Of a stretch of 64,000 nt of DNA, positions 48,645 to 58,656 are shown piece by piece. The translations under genes and the position numbers were made by a program. Within the stretch, counting starts at the first letter, position 1, and each line of letters begins with the position of its first letter. The stretch is from Bacteroidales bacterium. GTDB taxonomy: Bacteria; Bacteroidota; Bacteroidia; Bacteroidales; F082. The stretch lies in assembly GCA_017632935.1 (NCBI GenBank), contig JAGBQJ010000001.1:62001-126000 (forward strand). Direction: 5' to 3'. The notes beneath the pieces were generated by a model. That model saw only the letters and a program-made list of their open reading frames with translations. It was not told the origin of the DNA and ran no database searches.

Positions 48645-49949
48645 TTAATATGAATATTGATTTATAAAATTATCATATACTTCTTGTCGGATTCGCTCGT
48701 TGCTATGATTTCTTACTCCACATTCAAATGCCTTTTGGGCATATTGTTTTACCAAATCATCATTACATAGCAATTTCATCTTTTCGACGATCTCATCTAA
48801 TGAAGTCGCTACTATAGCAGCGTCTTCATCAACCAAGTATTCAATAGGTGCAATTGTTGAAGGACCAACGGCAAATATGCATTTTCCACTGCCTAAATAA
48901 TCAGTAATTTTTGTAGAAAAAGATAATCTTGCAGCATTTTTAAACTTTTTCTCAAATGATTCAACAAAGACAACCACATCATACTGTGCAATCGTTTCTT
49001 CCACCTTACTAAATGGCACAGGTTTCTGTAAATTGACATCTTTTGTTACTGTCAATTTTCTTTTTTCACTATCATTTAGGCTATTTGTAGTGTAAATGTC
49101 TAACGTCAATCGGGTTTCCTCGACATTAAACTCTTTAATAGCATTAGCCATCGCAATCAATGAATAAATCCTTCCATATATGACTTGACCCATATAAACC
49201 ATCCTTAATGGCTTATGAGGATTCAATGGCTCAAAATGCTTTTTAGAGAAATCGATACCTTTAGTAATGAAAACGCTATCAACTCCAAAAGCCTTGTCAT
49301 ACTCTTTTTTCATCTTGGGGCTTATAACAAATACTTTTTTGCACTGACCAACAACCTCTCTAATTGATTTACGCAACCTTGATTTATAAAAATGAGCTAT
49401 AGGGCCTTTGTCTTCATCAATGTATGTATAAGCATCGTCCATTAAAAACACACCAGCTGGCTTATTACACGTTCTTATAACATACGATGCTATTTTATTC
49501 ATCAAAACTAAAGGAGATCCAAAAAACCAAATCACATCGGGGTTGAAATCCGTAATAAAATGCTTTAACTCTTTTGTCTTCCAGCCATTCAATCCCCACA
49601 GCATTTCTCTAAGCCAAGTATAAATATGCGAACGATGTCCACGAACATAATTCATGGTTTTTTCTTCTTGTTCAATAGTTTTCTCATCAAAATATGTAAC
49701 ATTTCCTGAACTCAAATCTAACCTTTTACCCGTCTTGATTCTCCACCGATATAGTTTTTTAACTAATGCTATTTCAGATATTTGATAAAAAAACCTACAA
49801 TAATTGGATTTCGGCTTTTTTGATTCAATATAAATGCACGCTGTCCTTTCTGGATCAGCACCCATAAACAAATTGCTGACCGTACTAGAAGCGCCTTTAG
49901 TGTCATCCCATGCCCCTCGTACGATTACTAAAATTTTAGGCTGTCTCAT
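48645..49949 (-). CDS. GT-B glycosyltransferase
   Basis: A 434-aa protein. The N-terminal part (KILVIVRGAWDDTKGASSTV, FNPDVIWFFGSPLVLMNKIA) and C-terminal domain (VVFVESFEKKFKNAARLSFS, KITDYLGSGKCIFAVGPST) fit a GT-B glycosyltransferase of GT4 or a related family. No membrane segment. Its start overlaps the Wzy-like gene end by 14 nt. Its donor and linkage cannot be assigned. The SFSTKITDYLGSGKCI region is typical of the donor-binding site in this fold. Confidence 0.8.
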   Translation of the reverse strand: MRQPKILVIVRGAWDDTKGASSTVSNLFMGADPERTACIYIESKKPKSNYCRFFYQISEIALVKKLYRWRIKTGKRLDLSSGNVTYFDEKTIEQEEKTMNYVRGHRSHIYTWLREMLWGLNGWKTKELKHFITDFNPDVIWFFGSPLVLMNKIASYVIRTCNKPAGVFLMDDAYTYIDEDKGPIAHFYKSRLRKSIREVVGQCKKVFVISPKMKKEYDKAFGVDSVFITKGIDFSKKHFEPLNPHKPLRMVYMGQVIYGRIYSLIAMANAIKEFNVEETRLTLDIYTTNSLNDSEKRKLTVTKDVNLQKPVPFSKVEETIAQYDVVVFVESFEKKFKNAARLSFSTKITDYLGSGKCIFAVGPSTIAPIEYLVDEDAAIVATSLDEIVEKMKLLCNDDLVKQYAQKAFECGVRNHSNERIRQEVYDNFINQYSY

Positions 49950-51153
49950 TATTATTTACTTTGTATTCAAATGATAATATTCCAATCGGCATCAGCACAG
50001 TATAAACCAACCATCCTTCACTACCAAACAAACCCTTGTTATACAAAAAAACAAAGCCCACAATAACACCAACAAAGAAAAACGCCCTTGCTAATTTGGT
50101 GGTATACAACTTATACATTTGCCTGAAAATGGCAATAAACATCATGATAAACGGCAATGCCCCAACCAAACCCATGCCTCCAAGACGATCAAGTAAGGAA
50201 GAATGTCCTCCAGAAACCGATGAGCCAAAAATAGGATTGCTTATAAAACCTCCTTTTGAAACATCATGAAAATCCATTCTACCAGTAATAGAGCCGCCAG
50301 TTAACTGCCCTTGTAACATAGAATCACGGAAATCGTTAAGTTTGAACTCAACGGGGGTTCCTTCAAAAGCCGGCATTATCCAATCAATAAGTGAAATGAA
50401 AACACCCGCTTTATACATTATATACAACAACAATGCAAGGATACCAAAAATGAAAAAGAAAAGGAGATTACTCTTATCGGAATAAAAAATGGTAAAAACG
50501 ATACAAGCTATCATCACTAACAAACTTGTCGTAACAAATGTGTCATAAATCACAAAACACAATACGGACAAACCTGCGATGGCCAACCATTTTTTCCCTA
50601 CATTGACTGCTTTTGTAACATAACACATGACCGGAAGGAAAAAAGTATATGCATGCATAAGCGTATAACCCGGAAGCCCCGGAACGGAAAAGCTCTCCTC
50701 GTTTTGCTCCATCAACGCTTCTCGTATAGAATTGTAGCTCAACATCAAGGGCAACGTCACTATAAAAGACGCATATAGTATAATTACCGACCAACGAACC
50801 AGCTTTCGATTTAATTCAATATCTTTCAAATATAGTAAAATGCAAGCCATGCTCAAGGAAGGAAGTATGAAAGCAAGCTCAATAAGAATCTTTCTCGAAT
50901 CGGCCAATTTTCCAATACCAACGGTCAGAGGACGACCCAACATCAAGTTAAACAACAACACAAAAGCGTATATCAAAAACCAATAAAAAGCCTTGTTTGC
51001 AAAAGCCTTAGGATATAATATCAGCATGACAGCAACAGCAAACATACTCGGTAACCATACTGGAATGTTGAAAGTATCAGCAAACAGCGGAAAAATTGTA
51101 TAAAAAATATACAATAAAGCAGTGATAAGAAATATCCTTTTTTTAGCGTGCAT
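49936..51153 (-). CDS. O-antigen polymerase-like membrane protein (Wzy-like)
   Basis: A 405-aa integral membrane protein with about ten hydrophobic segments, e.g. IFLITALLYIFYTIFPLF, AVMLILYPKAF and LLFFFIFGILALLLYIMYKA. A large hydrophilic loop at about 255-330 holds GSSVSGGHSSLLDRLGGMGL, the usual topology of Wzy polymerases and O-antigen ligases. In a Wzx/Wzy pathway it would polymerise lipid-linked repeat units in the periplasm. The position between glycosyltransferases and the presence of a flippase support polymerase over ligase. Sequence conservation is weak in this family, as usual. Confidence 0.8.
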   Translation of the reverse strand: MHAKKRIFLITALLYIFYTIFPLFADTFNIPVWLPSMFAVAVMLILYPKAFANKAFYWFLIYAFVLLFNLMLGRPLTVGIGKLADSRKILIELAFILPSLSMACILLYLKDIELNRKLVRWSVIILYASFIVTLPLMLSYNSIREALMEQNEESFSVPGLPGYTLMHAYTFFLPVMCYVTKAVNVGKKWLAIAGLSVLCFVIYDTFVTTSLLVMIACIVFTIFYSDKSNLLFFFIFGILALLLYIMYKAGVFISLIDWIMPAFEGTPVEFKLNDFRDSMLQGQLTGGSITGRMDFHDVSKGGFISNPIFGSSVSGGHSSLLDRLGGMGLVGALPFIMMFIAIFRQMYKLYTTKLARAFFFVGVIVGFVFLYNKGLFGSEGWLVYTVLMPIGILSFEYKVNNNETA

Positions 51154-51156
51154 TAT

Positions 51157-52362
51157 TTAAATTGTGCTTGAACGATACAATGCGATATATTTTTCGTAGT
51201 TCGATTTTTTCTCAAAATGGCCTGATGCCCATTGTCGGCATTGCTTTGTCAAAGAATCTTTGCCTTGTAACCGTACTTCAAGAACTTTCCCCCATAAATC
51301 CTCGTAGTCTCCCGTTGACACAGCGAAGCCACATTCTCCATCGACAGTTTCTTTACTTCCCGTAGCATCGTATGTGACCACGGGTGTCCCACACGCTTGG
51401 CACTCCAGATTCAGACTACTCAAAGTGTCTTCTCTCGAACAATTCACAAAAACATCAGCCATCGAATACAACTCTGCCATCTCCTTAGGGCTTTTTGTAT
51501 AACCTATCTGCACAAAATTTGATGGAAGCGCATTGTTGGTCTGGGTACAACCAAACAGCACCAATACCATGTCATCGGACATTCGGGAAACGAAATAATC
51601 TAATGTAGGTTTGTTGATGGGCAACAGCCATTTTGAGGCTGGACCCAAAATCACAAACTTGTTTGCTATACCCAAGTCTTTTCTTTTGTCTGAAACAGAT
51701 GGAGAAAAGATATTTAAATCAAAACCATTATGAATGAATGTAATGTTCAGGTCTTTCAACAAGGATTGTTTCATCTCATTGGCAATCCACTCGGATGCGC
51801 CCACCATGGTCAATCGAGGGATAGCACTCAAATATTGTTTCCTGTCTTTGAGAACGGATTGGGTTCGGTCAAAGAAATAGGAGGGTATCTGTCTCCATTT
51901 CGGGCATTGCCCACATCCCGTTTGCCAACGCTGGCAACCTATGGAAGCATAATGCATACATCCACCTGTGAAATACCAGCAGTCATGCATGGTAATCACT
52001 GTAGCAATATTATGCTTTGCCAAATAACGCAACAGCATATTCAGGTGAATATAATTGCTGTGCAAGTTGTGCAAATGGACAACATCGGGATTGACTTTAT
52101 CAAGCCATCGCAGAAACTTCCAAGTGGTCAACCGGTTAAAATAGGCCTGTTTGCCGAACACGCGGCTTATCAAGGCATGCCATTTGGCGGTCAGTTTGTT
52201 GCCAATACGATAACCTCGAGGCACTTCTTTGTCTGGCCCATCGGTTATAGAATAAGCGACATAGCACTCTATCCCATGAGCTTCGCAGCACGATTGTATC
52301 CCCTTGACAATCGTACCTGTACTCTTGCTGCCATAAATGGCATTGATTTGAACGACTTTCAT
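51157..52362 (-). CDS. GT4-family glycosyltransferase
   Basis: A 401-aa GT-B glycosyltransferase. MKVVQINAIYGSKSTGTIVK opens it, DVVHLHNLHSNYIHLNMLLR is the acceptor-side loop, and the C-terminal donor part holds VFVNCSREDTLSSLNLECQA then CGTPVVTYDATGSKETVDGE, the GT4 acidic motif. Opening and motifs recall colanic-acid WcaC/L-type enzymes. A Cys-rich patch (CMHYASIGCQRWQTGCGQC) may bind zinc. Retaining transferase; sugar unknown. Shares one base with the upstream GNAT gene. Confidence 0.9.
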   Translation of the reverse strand: MKVVQINAIYGSKSTGTIVKGIQSCCEAHGIECYVAYSITDGPDKEVPRGYRIGNKLTAKWHALISRVFGKQAYFNRLTTWKFLRWLDKVNPDVVHLHNLHSNYIHLNMLLRYLAKHNIATVITMHDCWYFTGGCMHYASIGCQRWQTGCGQCPKWRQIPSYFFDRTQSVLKDRKQYLSAIPRLTMVGASEWIANEMKQSLLKDLNITFIHNGFDLNIFSPSVSDKRKDLGIANKFVILGPASKWLLPINKPTLDYFVSRMSDDMVLVLFGCTQTNNALPSNFVQIGYTKSPKEMAELYSMADVFVNCSREDTLSSLNLECQACGTPVVTYDATGSKETVDGECGFAVSTGDYEDLWGKVLEVRLQGKDSLTKQCRQWASGHFEKKSNYEKYIALYRSSTI

Positions 52363-53339
52363 TAGAATGTGTCAATATCTAAAAACGATATAGCCCAATT
52401 TTTCGGATTCAGGCATATCTCTCGCATTTCATCCGTCACAACCTTGACACCATGGAACAAAAAACGTTTGCCTCCACGATAATGACATTCTCCCATTAAT
52501 TCGAAAAGAGGATGTGACAACGTGAAGTAACCGATGATCCTATCGGGTTCTTCGTGTTTGCGCAATGCTTTTTCCAGTTTTTTAAGATTCTCTTTCGTAT
52601 AGTCATAAAGGAAGAAATCGCCCAAGGTTAGTATTTTGATGCCACACTCTTTGTAACTGATTTTATAGATTGCACAACCAACGCCCTCCACTTGGAACAT
52701 CTTGATCCCGTTGCCAGATTTCATGCGCCACTGAAATGTTTCTGGTGTATAATCAACATGTATCAATTCTTTCCCTTGAAACCACTTATTCCGTGCATCA
52801 AGTAAGCGACTATCTATTTCATGGACTTCTGTTTCGAGGTCTTCCCTAACTTGACCATGCAACTTACGAATGTCAAATTTGGTCTTTTTCAAGATATTCA
52901 ACGGACGGGCATATTTATCAAACAATGCCAATGATTCAATATAGACCCATCCCAATTTTTCATAAGCGTTTTTCGAGGCTTGTACACTAATGTTATAAAC
53001 AAGTTCTCCACCCTTCTCATTGAAAAAATCATTGAGAAAAGCCTGGTTGAGTTTTAAAAACAAGCCTTGTCTGCGACAACTGTCATGGATGCAAGAGTCA
53101 GCAAACTGAACACAATTCAACTTTCGTGAACCATAGAAAACCGGCATAAAGAAAGAGGTTCGACTTCCAACAATCTTTCCTTCTTTCTCGGCACAATAAC
53201 TAACACCGGTTGATTCACGAAGCACAAAATTGGCTTTTTGTTGATGTATGGCTTTCAGTTCGGGCCAAACCTCACAATATAATTGCACCAATGAATCAAC
53301 ATCAGCATCTGTCACTTTTCTTATGATGAAATCTCCCAT
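52362..53339 (-). CDS. GNAT-family acyltransferase, 325 aa
   Basis: A protein with an N-terminal GNAT domain: MGDFIIRKVTDADVDSLVQL, ENRG-like FADSCIHDSCRRQGLFLKLN (acetyl-CoA loop RRQGL), and NISVQASKNAYEKLGWVYIE. A second half of about 150 residues is less conserved and could be a second GNAT-like fold. The long two-part form is seen in enzymes that transfer larger acyl groups or amino acids (FemX-like). It could use the pathway's own acyl-ACP; that is inference. Overlaps the downstream GT4 start by one base. Confidence 0.75.
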   Translation of the reverse strand: MGDFIIRKVTDADVDSLVQLYCEVWPELKAIHQQKANFVLRESTGVSYCAEKEGKIVGSRTSFFMPVFYGSRKLNCVQFADSCIHDSCRRQGLFLKLNQAFLNDFFNEKGGELVYNISVQASKNAYEKLGWVYIESLALFDKYARPLNILKKTKFDIRKLHGQVREDLETEVHEIDSRLLDARNKWFQGKELIHVDYTPETFQWRMKSGNGIKMFQVEGVGCAIYKISYKECGIKILTLGDFFLYDYTKENLKKLEKALRKHEEPDRIIGYFTLSHPLFELMGECHYRGGKRFLFHGVKVVTDEMREICLNPKNWAISFLDIDTF

Positions 53340-53342
53340 GTT

Positions 53343-54104
53343 TTAATGAATAATTGTTTCCCAAACATTAAAGTATCCGTTTAGTTTCGCCTTGAATACG
53401 CCAAAGGTTTCGTCATTGCTGATACCGTTACGTCCAAAAATGATACGGCCGTTTTGTTCGTAACTGTACATCATTGTACTAGTATAGATCCGTTTGTAGT
53501 TGGTTTGAGTTGTAAGGTATTCATGCGATTTCTCGGAACAGCTTCCATATGGATAGCAGAAATCCAAAGGCTCGTAACCCAATTCCTTTTGGAATATTTC
53601 ATTGGCCTGAACAAACTCCAATTGTGGATCAATGTCCTTCATATCAGCCACATGAGGATGGGTGAAGGTGTGAACACCAAATCCAACCCAACCGCTATCG
53701 TGCATCTTACGCACCAAATCCCAAGTCAGATAATCTTTATTTTTTTCGATTTCACTAATGGTGAGATAAATATTATATTTGATGCCCAACGACTTCATGA
53801 AATCGAAGATCTCTGTGTAATTCGATAACCAGCCATCATCAAAAGCAATAACCACTTTTTTCTTTTCGAACTTCTGGTTGTCCTTGTCATCCAGTTCGTC
53901 AAATCGTAATGTCGTATATCCATTTTTAGCGATATATTCCATCTGTTGTTTGAACACCTCAATATTTGTCTGCATAAAGGATTGACCTTCGCCTTTCACA
54001 ATGTCATGATAATAGATAACATTGACAAATTTGTTCTTTCCTACATTCAAACGACCAACTACGGGAATAATATGATTATAAATGAAATGTTTTACATAAT
54101 TCAT
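53343..54104 (-). CDS. Polysaccharide deacetylase (NodB-like)
   Basis: A 253-aa NodB-fold protein. VIYYHDIVKGEG and VVIAFDDGWLSNYTEIF carry the DD metal/catalytic pair; GVHTFTHPHVADM is the HTxxH metal motif; CYPYGSCSEKSHEYL follows (the Arg of motif 3 is replaced by Tyr-Pro-Tyr-Gly as in PgaB/IcaB-like enzymes). No signal peptide. It would N-deacetylate a sugar in the repeat unit. It is the second deacetylase in this operon. Confidence 0.87.
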   Translation of the reverse strand: MNYVKHFIYNHIIPVVGRLNVGKNKFVNVIYYHDIVKGEGQSFMQTNIEVFKQQMEYIAKNGYTTLRFDELDDKDNQKFEKKKVVIAFDDGWLSNYTEIFDFMKSLGIKYNIYLTISEIEKNKDYLTWDLVRKMHDSGWVGFGVHTFTHPHVADMKDIDPQLEFVQANEIFQKELGYEPLDFCYPYGSCSEKSHEYLTTQTNYKRIYTSTMMYSYEQNGRIIFGRNGISNDETFGVFKAKLNGYFNVWETIIH

Positions 54105-54110
54105 AATGAA

Positions 54111-55103
54111 TTATTCTATTCGTATTTTTCTAACATTAAACTTATACTTGGGTTGACCATATTTATGATAAATACCTAAGCCACTAATTTTAAATAACAA
54201 GAAATCAAATACATATCTAATTTTACAAAACAATGATGTTGTATATGTACTATCATAAATCTTTTTTAGCTGGTGATTGTACAACGGTTCTTCTATATGG
54301 GGCTCAAACCTTTTGTTTTCACTAAGACTTAAGTTATCATATAAATTCTTCGTCTTGACCGTACCTCCATGTATCCCACTCCCATCTTGTCCGTGATTCT
54401 TCGCCATGGGTTCTGTCGGGAACAAACAATATTGTTCATCAATAGGTAAAAACTTCGGCATCACATCTCCGTATACCCTACCTTCTTTCAGCATATGAAT
54501 AATTGAAGCGCCTTGATATACTTTTGAAGTGAATGCATCAAAAAATGACATTTGATCAAGAAACTGTTTCAAAACCTCCAGACTTCTAAACTTCTCAACT
54601 TTGTCACGACGCTTAAACCACTGAGCATACCCCCAAGCATTGAACCTGGGATATGTATATACATTATTCTTGAGAAATGAAGTATCGACTCGTTTAAAAC
54701 CACATACGGCATAAATACTGTCATTGTCTTTGGTGTATTGCAAGCCCCAATTAGCATACTCCAAGAAACATGGTGCCACCTCGTTGTCATCTTCGCTGAT
54801 AATATAACACTCATAACCTTGCTCACGTACATAACTGTACATTCTATTACAATTCTCTATTACACCAAGATTATGGTCTGCTTGTAGAATAGTAATTTTC
54901 TTAAAACCAGAAATCGCCGGAAGATACTCCTTGATTTGATTATAACCAAAATGGTATTTTTCCGATGGTGGGAAGTCTAACCCTATTACCAACTCGGACT
55001 GGTTTGCGTAAGTACACCTGGCAAATGACTCAACGCAGCATTTAAAATGCTCATATCTGTTGAGTGTGGGAATTAGTATTGGGGCGAAATTATCAATTTC
55101 CAT
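54111..55103 (-). CDS. GT-A fold glycosyltransferase (GT2-like)
   Basis: A 330-aa protein: APILIPTLNRYEHFKCCVES at the N-terminus, a Rossmann-like core with ITILQADHNLGVIENCNRMY, and the metal-binding IISEDDNEVAP (DxD-like EDDN). WGYAQWFKRR follows in the acceptor region. This is a GT-A layout close to GT2 or GT13-like families. It would transfer a nucleotide-activated sugar to the lipid-linked chain. Nearest neighbours are the deacetylase (7 nt) and another GT2. Exact donor unknown. Confidence 0.85.
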   Translation of the reverse strand: MEIDNFAPILIPTLNRYEHFKCCVESFARCTYANQSELVIGLDFPPSEKYHFGYNQIKEYLPAISGFKKITILQADHNLGVIENCNRMYSYVREQGYECYIISEDDNEVAPCFLEYANWGLQYTKDNDSIYAVCGFKRVDTSFLKNNVYTYPRFNAWGYAQWFKRRDKVEKFRSLEVLKQFLDQMSFFDAFTSKVYQGASIIHMLKEGRVYGDVMPKFLPIDEQYCLFPTEPMAKNHGQDGSGIHGGTVKTKNLYDNLSLSENKRFEPHIEEPLYNHQLKKIYDSTYTTSLFCKIRYVFDFLLFKISGLGIYHKYGQPKYKFNVRKIRIE

Positions 55104-55116
55104 TATATTACGGTCT

Positions 55117-56010
55117 TTATTTAATCTTAGAATACACGTTTTTAATCAACCTATTCCCACGGCAGAAGTTTACAAAACGTTTGTGCCAAACTTCTTTAAC
55201 GCTGTATTTAGTTATAGTGGACGTTTTTTCAATCAATTTTTGTTTGGAGGTTTCGTTTATATAACCTTTCTCAAAAGCCCAATCAATATCAGCTTTGAAT
55301 TGCTGAAAATTGCGTTTGTTTCCTTCTCTTGTAGGTATAGAAGCGGAAACATTATTTCCGTGTACTCTTCTGAGTAAAACAGGTTCGCGTATATAACATA
55401 TTGAACCAATCATTAGACTACGTAAATACAAGAAATAATCTTCAGCTTTAGCATAGCTCAAAGGGGGGAATGAATCCACCACAGAGCGACGCAATGCCCG
55501 CGAATCACCAGAGAAGCAGCCTATATTATATCTCAGGTAGTCATTCAATGTTAATATTGTGAATGTGTGTGGTCGAAAACATGTTTTCTCGTAATCAATT
55601 TTCGGATTCAGGTTCTCATCAGTTGCTTGGGAGAGGAAACTTAACGAAGCTATCTCGGGAAATCGCTCAAAAAATTCCACCGACATAGTTGTACGATTGG
55701 GTAATGATTTGTCATCACCGGCAGCAAGCAACACAATATCGCCATGGGAAATTTCATAAAGGACCTTGTTGACATGCCTGGCAATGCCCATGTTCTGCTG
55801 GTTCTTATTGACAATAATACGATGGGGACCTTTATATGCGGCCACAAACTCATCTATTTTCTGTTGTGTTCCGTCTTTTGAGCAATCGTCGGAAACGACA
55901 ATTTCCAAATTCTCATAATCTTGCCCAACAGCTCCTTCCAAAGCATCCTGGATATAGTTCTCCTGATTGTAAGAGAATATGCAGAATGAGACTAAAGGTT
56001 TATTATTCAT
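55117..56010 (-). CDS. GT2-family glycosyltransferase
   Basis: A 297-aa GT-A enzyme: LVSFCIFSYNQENYIQDALE, VSDDCSKDGTQQKIDEFV, LLAAGDDKSLP (DxD-like GDDK), and SGDSRALRRSVVDSFPPL then YAKAEDYFLYLRSLMIGSIC (ED of the acceptor loop). A short basic C-terminus (NRLIKNVYSKIK) may touch the membrane. Inverting transferase typical of polysaccharide loci. It overlaps the flippase gene by 4 nt. Confidence 0.92.
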   Translation of the reverse strand: MNNKPLVSFCIFSYNQENYIQDALEGAVGQDYENLEIVVSDDCSKDGTQQKIDEFVAAYKGPHRIIVNKNQQNMGIARHVNKVLYEISHGDIVLLAAGDDKSLPNRTTMSVEFFERFPEIASLSFLSQATDENLNPKIDYEKTCFRPHTFTILTLNDYLRYNIGCFSGDSRALRRSVVDSFPPLSYAKAEDYFLYLRSLMIGSICYIREPVLLRRVHGNNVSASIPTREGNKRNFQQFKADIDWAFEKGYINETSKQKLIEKTSTITKYSVKEVWHKRFVNFCRGNRLIKNVYSKIK

Positions 56011-57506
56011 TTTCTGGATATTTTTAATGCTTTGACCAAATCCTTTTCTTCTTTGTTAAACGTAAAGCAGTATGCAATAACGAAATATATAAGTGTATAG
56101 ACGGCAACAACTCCAAACAGCTTGAACCAACTATCTATTGTTACCATCCTGACAAGGAAGAATGATAAAATGGAAAAAGTAGCTAAAATAGGCAGAATTT
56201 TTCCATGACACTCCTTAAAAAATCGTCCCATATTTAATTTTAAATTATTCTTATAGAAAATGTTCAGCCAAATGATGTAAACGATTAATCCGATACCTGT
56301 TCCAAAGCCGGCGCCCAAAGCGCCCAAAGAACGGGCGCAAATGGTTGCAAGACCAAAACCTATCAATGAAGTAACAAATATTAGACTTCCAGTATAACGA
56401 ACTTTGTTTTCAACATAAACCAAATCATTGGCTATCTGTTCTGTGAGTAAAATGGGCTGGATAGCTATACCACATATCAAAATATAATAGGCATTTTTAA
56501 AAGCATCGCCTACCCATAGGTGGATGAACTGACTTCCAAATATACAGAAACCTGAAAATATGAGCCAAATAATATAAAGTTGAATACGACCCACCTTAAT
56601 CATTAAATCTCCTATTGATTCCCTATCTTGATTAAGCGCCACACGCGCCACCTTAGGCAGGAACAAACCATTCAAGGCAGATGACAAGATGTAAATCATA
56701 CCATCCAAAGACACACTTAGCGCAAACACTGCTATCTCTGTGCTATTTGAAACGATACCAAGAATGGTCGGTATCAGTGAAATCCTAAGACGTTGTGCTA
56801 AACTGATACCAAATGTCCACATGGAGAAAGAAAACACACCTTTCAATTCACCCTTGTCATAGTAACCCCACTGGATTTTCAGCTTCGACTTACGCTTGAA
56901 AACAATGAACTTCAGGAAGGATGTCAGCAAAGCAACAGCTCCATTAATCAGGACAAGGGCATAAACATCTGCACCCATTAAAAGAGCAACACATACCAGC
57001 ACGACCGTCCCCACCCTGTTCACCATTTCCAGCAGTTTTTCTTCAACGAAAAACTCGTAGGCAAGCATGGCACCTGCCATGGGCTTGAACATGAAGTTGA
57101 GGATGCTGAATACTGCCGCTATGATATAAAGCCCTTTGAGCGTATTGATTTCGCTGGGATTAAGCCCCGTGAAAATGTTAGAAATGAAGAAGTAGCAAAC
57201 AAGGAGCACCAGGAATATCACCGCATCGATGATGAGGTAAACACGAGTGGTGAGACCTACCATCTTCGCCACTTTATCCTCATTATTCTCCGCTCGGTAT
57301 TTTGCAATAAATCGCTGTACGGCCTGGTGCAATCCAAAATCCATAAGGAAATACGAGATGAAGGACATGATCAGACTATAAAGACCATAGTCCGACATGC
57401 CTATTTGCCGTATCATCCAAGGAGTATAGAAAAAGGATATCGCAATGTTTACAAATATCGAAACATACGATATGATTGCTCCTTTTCCTATGTTGCCAAC
57501 TTTCAT
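56007..57506 (-). CDS. wzx: Wzx-like flippase
   Basis: A 499-aa polysaccharide transporter with about 12-14 hydrophobic segments (e.g. AIISYVSIFVNIAISFFYTP, FLVLLVCYFFISNIFTGL) and the PST/MATE layout, including DYGLYSLIMSFISYFLMDFG near the N-terminus. It flips lipid-linked repeat units to the periplasm. With the Wzy-like protein and the initiating sugar transferase it defines a Wzx/Wzy-type export route. The other components (Wza, Wzc) are not in this window. 4 nt separate it from the aminotransferase gene. Confidence 0.93.
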   Translation of the reverse strand: MKVGNIGKGAIISYVSIFVNIAISFFYTPWMIRQIGMSDYGLYSLIMSFISYFLMDFGLHQAVQRFIAKYRAENNEDKVAKMVGLTTRVYLIIDAVIFLVLLVCYFFISNIFTGLNPSEINTLKGLYIIAAVFSILNFMFKPMAGAMLAYEFFVEEKLLEMVNRVGTVVLVCVALLMGADVYALVLINGAVALLTSFLKFIVFKRKSKLKIQWGYYDKGELKGVFSFSMWTFGISLAQRLRISLIPTILGIVSNSTEIAVFALSVSLDGMIYILSSALNGLFLPKVARVALNQDRESIGDLMIKVGRIQLYIIWLIFSGFCIFGSQFIHLWVGDAFKNAYYILICGIAIQPILLTEQIANDLVYVENKVRYTGSLIFVTSLIGFGLATICARSLGALGAGFGTGIGLIVYIIWLNIFYKNNLKLNMGRFFKECHGKILPILATFSILSFFLVRMVTIDSWFKLFGVVAVYTLIYFVIAYCFTFNKEEKDLVKALKISRK

Positions 57507-57510
57507 TCGC

Positions 57511-58617
57511 TTAGAAATTGTTTATCAGTTTCACAATCTGTTGTATTTCATCATTTGAAATAGCAGGTCCTATCGGTAAACTCAACTCGGCATCTGCAAC
57601 CTTTTCTGTAATAGGCAGGCTTATTTTATTCCACTCCTTATAGCACTCCTGCTTATGGGGTGCAATCGGGTAATGAATCACTGTACCTACACCATTCTGC
57701 TCTAGATAATCGTGAAGAGCATCGCGTTTGCCATCAGCAACAAGTATCGGGAACAGGTGGTAAGCATTCTGTGCATCAGGCAGACGATCAGGCAACGACA
57801 CTATCGGATTGTTGATATGGTCATAATAATAGTTAGCCACAAGCTTGCGGTGGGCATTATCCTCAACCAAGTATTTCAGTTTGACATCAAGCACTGCTGC
57901 TTGGATTTCATCCAAGCGGCTATTACGACCAGCATATTTGAACACATATTTTTTCTGCGAGCCGTAGTTGGCCAAAGCGCGAACAGCGGCAGCCAGTTCA
58001 GGGTTATTGGTGGTAACAGCACCCCCATCACCCAGCGCACCAAGGTTCTTGCCTGGATAGAAACTATGTCCTGCTGCATCACCAATGCTTCCTGTAGTAC
58101 GGCCATCTGTATGCTTGCAGCCATGGGCTTGTGCGTTGTCCTCTATGAGTTTCAGATTGTACTTCTTACAAAGCGAACCAATCTTCTCAGTGTAGGCATT
58201 GCGGCCATAGAGATGTACAATAGCAATGGCCTTTGTACGCGGAGTGATAGCAGCCTCAATGAGGTCATCATCAATCTCCAACGTATTGAGTTTAGGCTCT
58301 ACAAGAATGGGTTTCAAGCCATTCTCTGTAATGGAGAGAATGGTGGCAATATAAGTGTTTGCAGGAACAATCACCTCATCACCTGGCTGCATGACACCCA
58401 TCTCAATGTAGGCACGGAAAATCCAGATGAGGGCATCCAAACCATTGGCGCAGCCAATGCAATACTTGGTTCCTATAAACTTGGCATAGTCCTCCTCAAA
58501 GCGTTCGTTCTCCTTGCCTTGGAGATACCAGCCATTGTTTACTACTCTGGTTACTGCTTCATTAATCTCTGCACCATGCAGGGCCGTAACGTCTTTTAAT
58601 GAAAGAAACGGAATCAT
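57511..58617 (-). CDS. Sugar 3-aminotransferase (FdtB/QdtB-like)
   Basis: A 368-aa DegT-family PLP aminotransferase: [67 protein letters not shown] and the PLP Lys190 in [26 protein letters not shown] is the pattern of FdtB/QdtB enzymes that aminate dTDP-3-keto-6-deoxyhexose. Direct evidence for that reading is the FdtA-like isomerases and a hexapeptide acetyltransferase next to it. Product would be dTDP-3-amino-3,6-dideoxyhexose (galacto or gluco not distinguishable here). Confidence 0.9.
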   Translation of the reverse strand: MIPFLSLKDVTALHGAEINEAVTRVVNNGWYLQGKENERFEEDYAKFIGTKYCIGCANGLDALIWIFRAYIEMGVMQPGDEVIVPANTYIATILSITENGLKPILVEPKLNTLEIDDDLIEAAITPRTKAIAIVHLYGRNAYTEKIGSLCKKYNLKLIEDNAQAHGCKHTDGRTTGSIGDAAGHSFYPGKNLGALGDGGAVTTNNPELAAAVRALANYGSQKKYVFKYAGRNSRLDEIQAAVLDVKLKYLVEDNAHRKLVANYYYDHINNPIVSLPDRLPDAQNAYHLFPILVADGKRDALHDYLEQNGVGTVIHYPIAPHKQECYKEWNKISLPITEKVADAELSLPIGPAISNDEIQQIVKLINNF

Positions 58618-58656
58618 TTATAACTATATCTATTTTTAATTATCAAATCTCAATTA

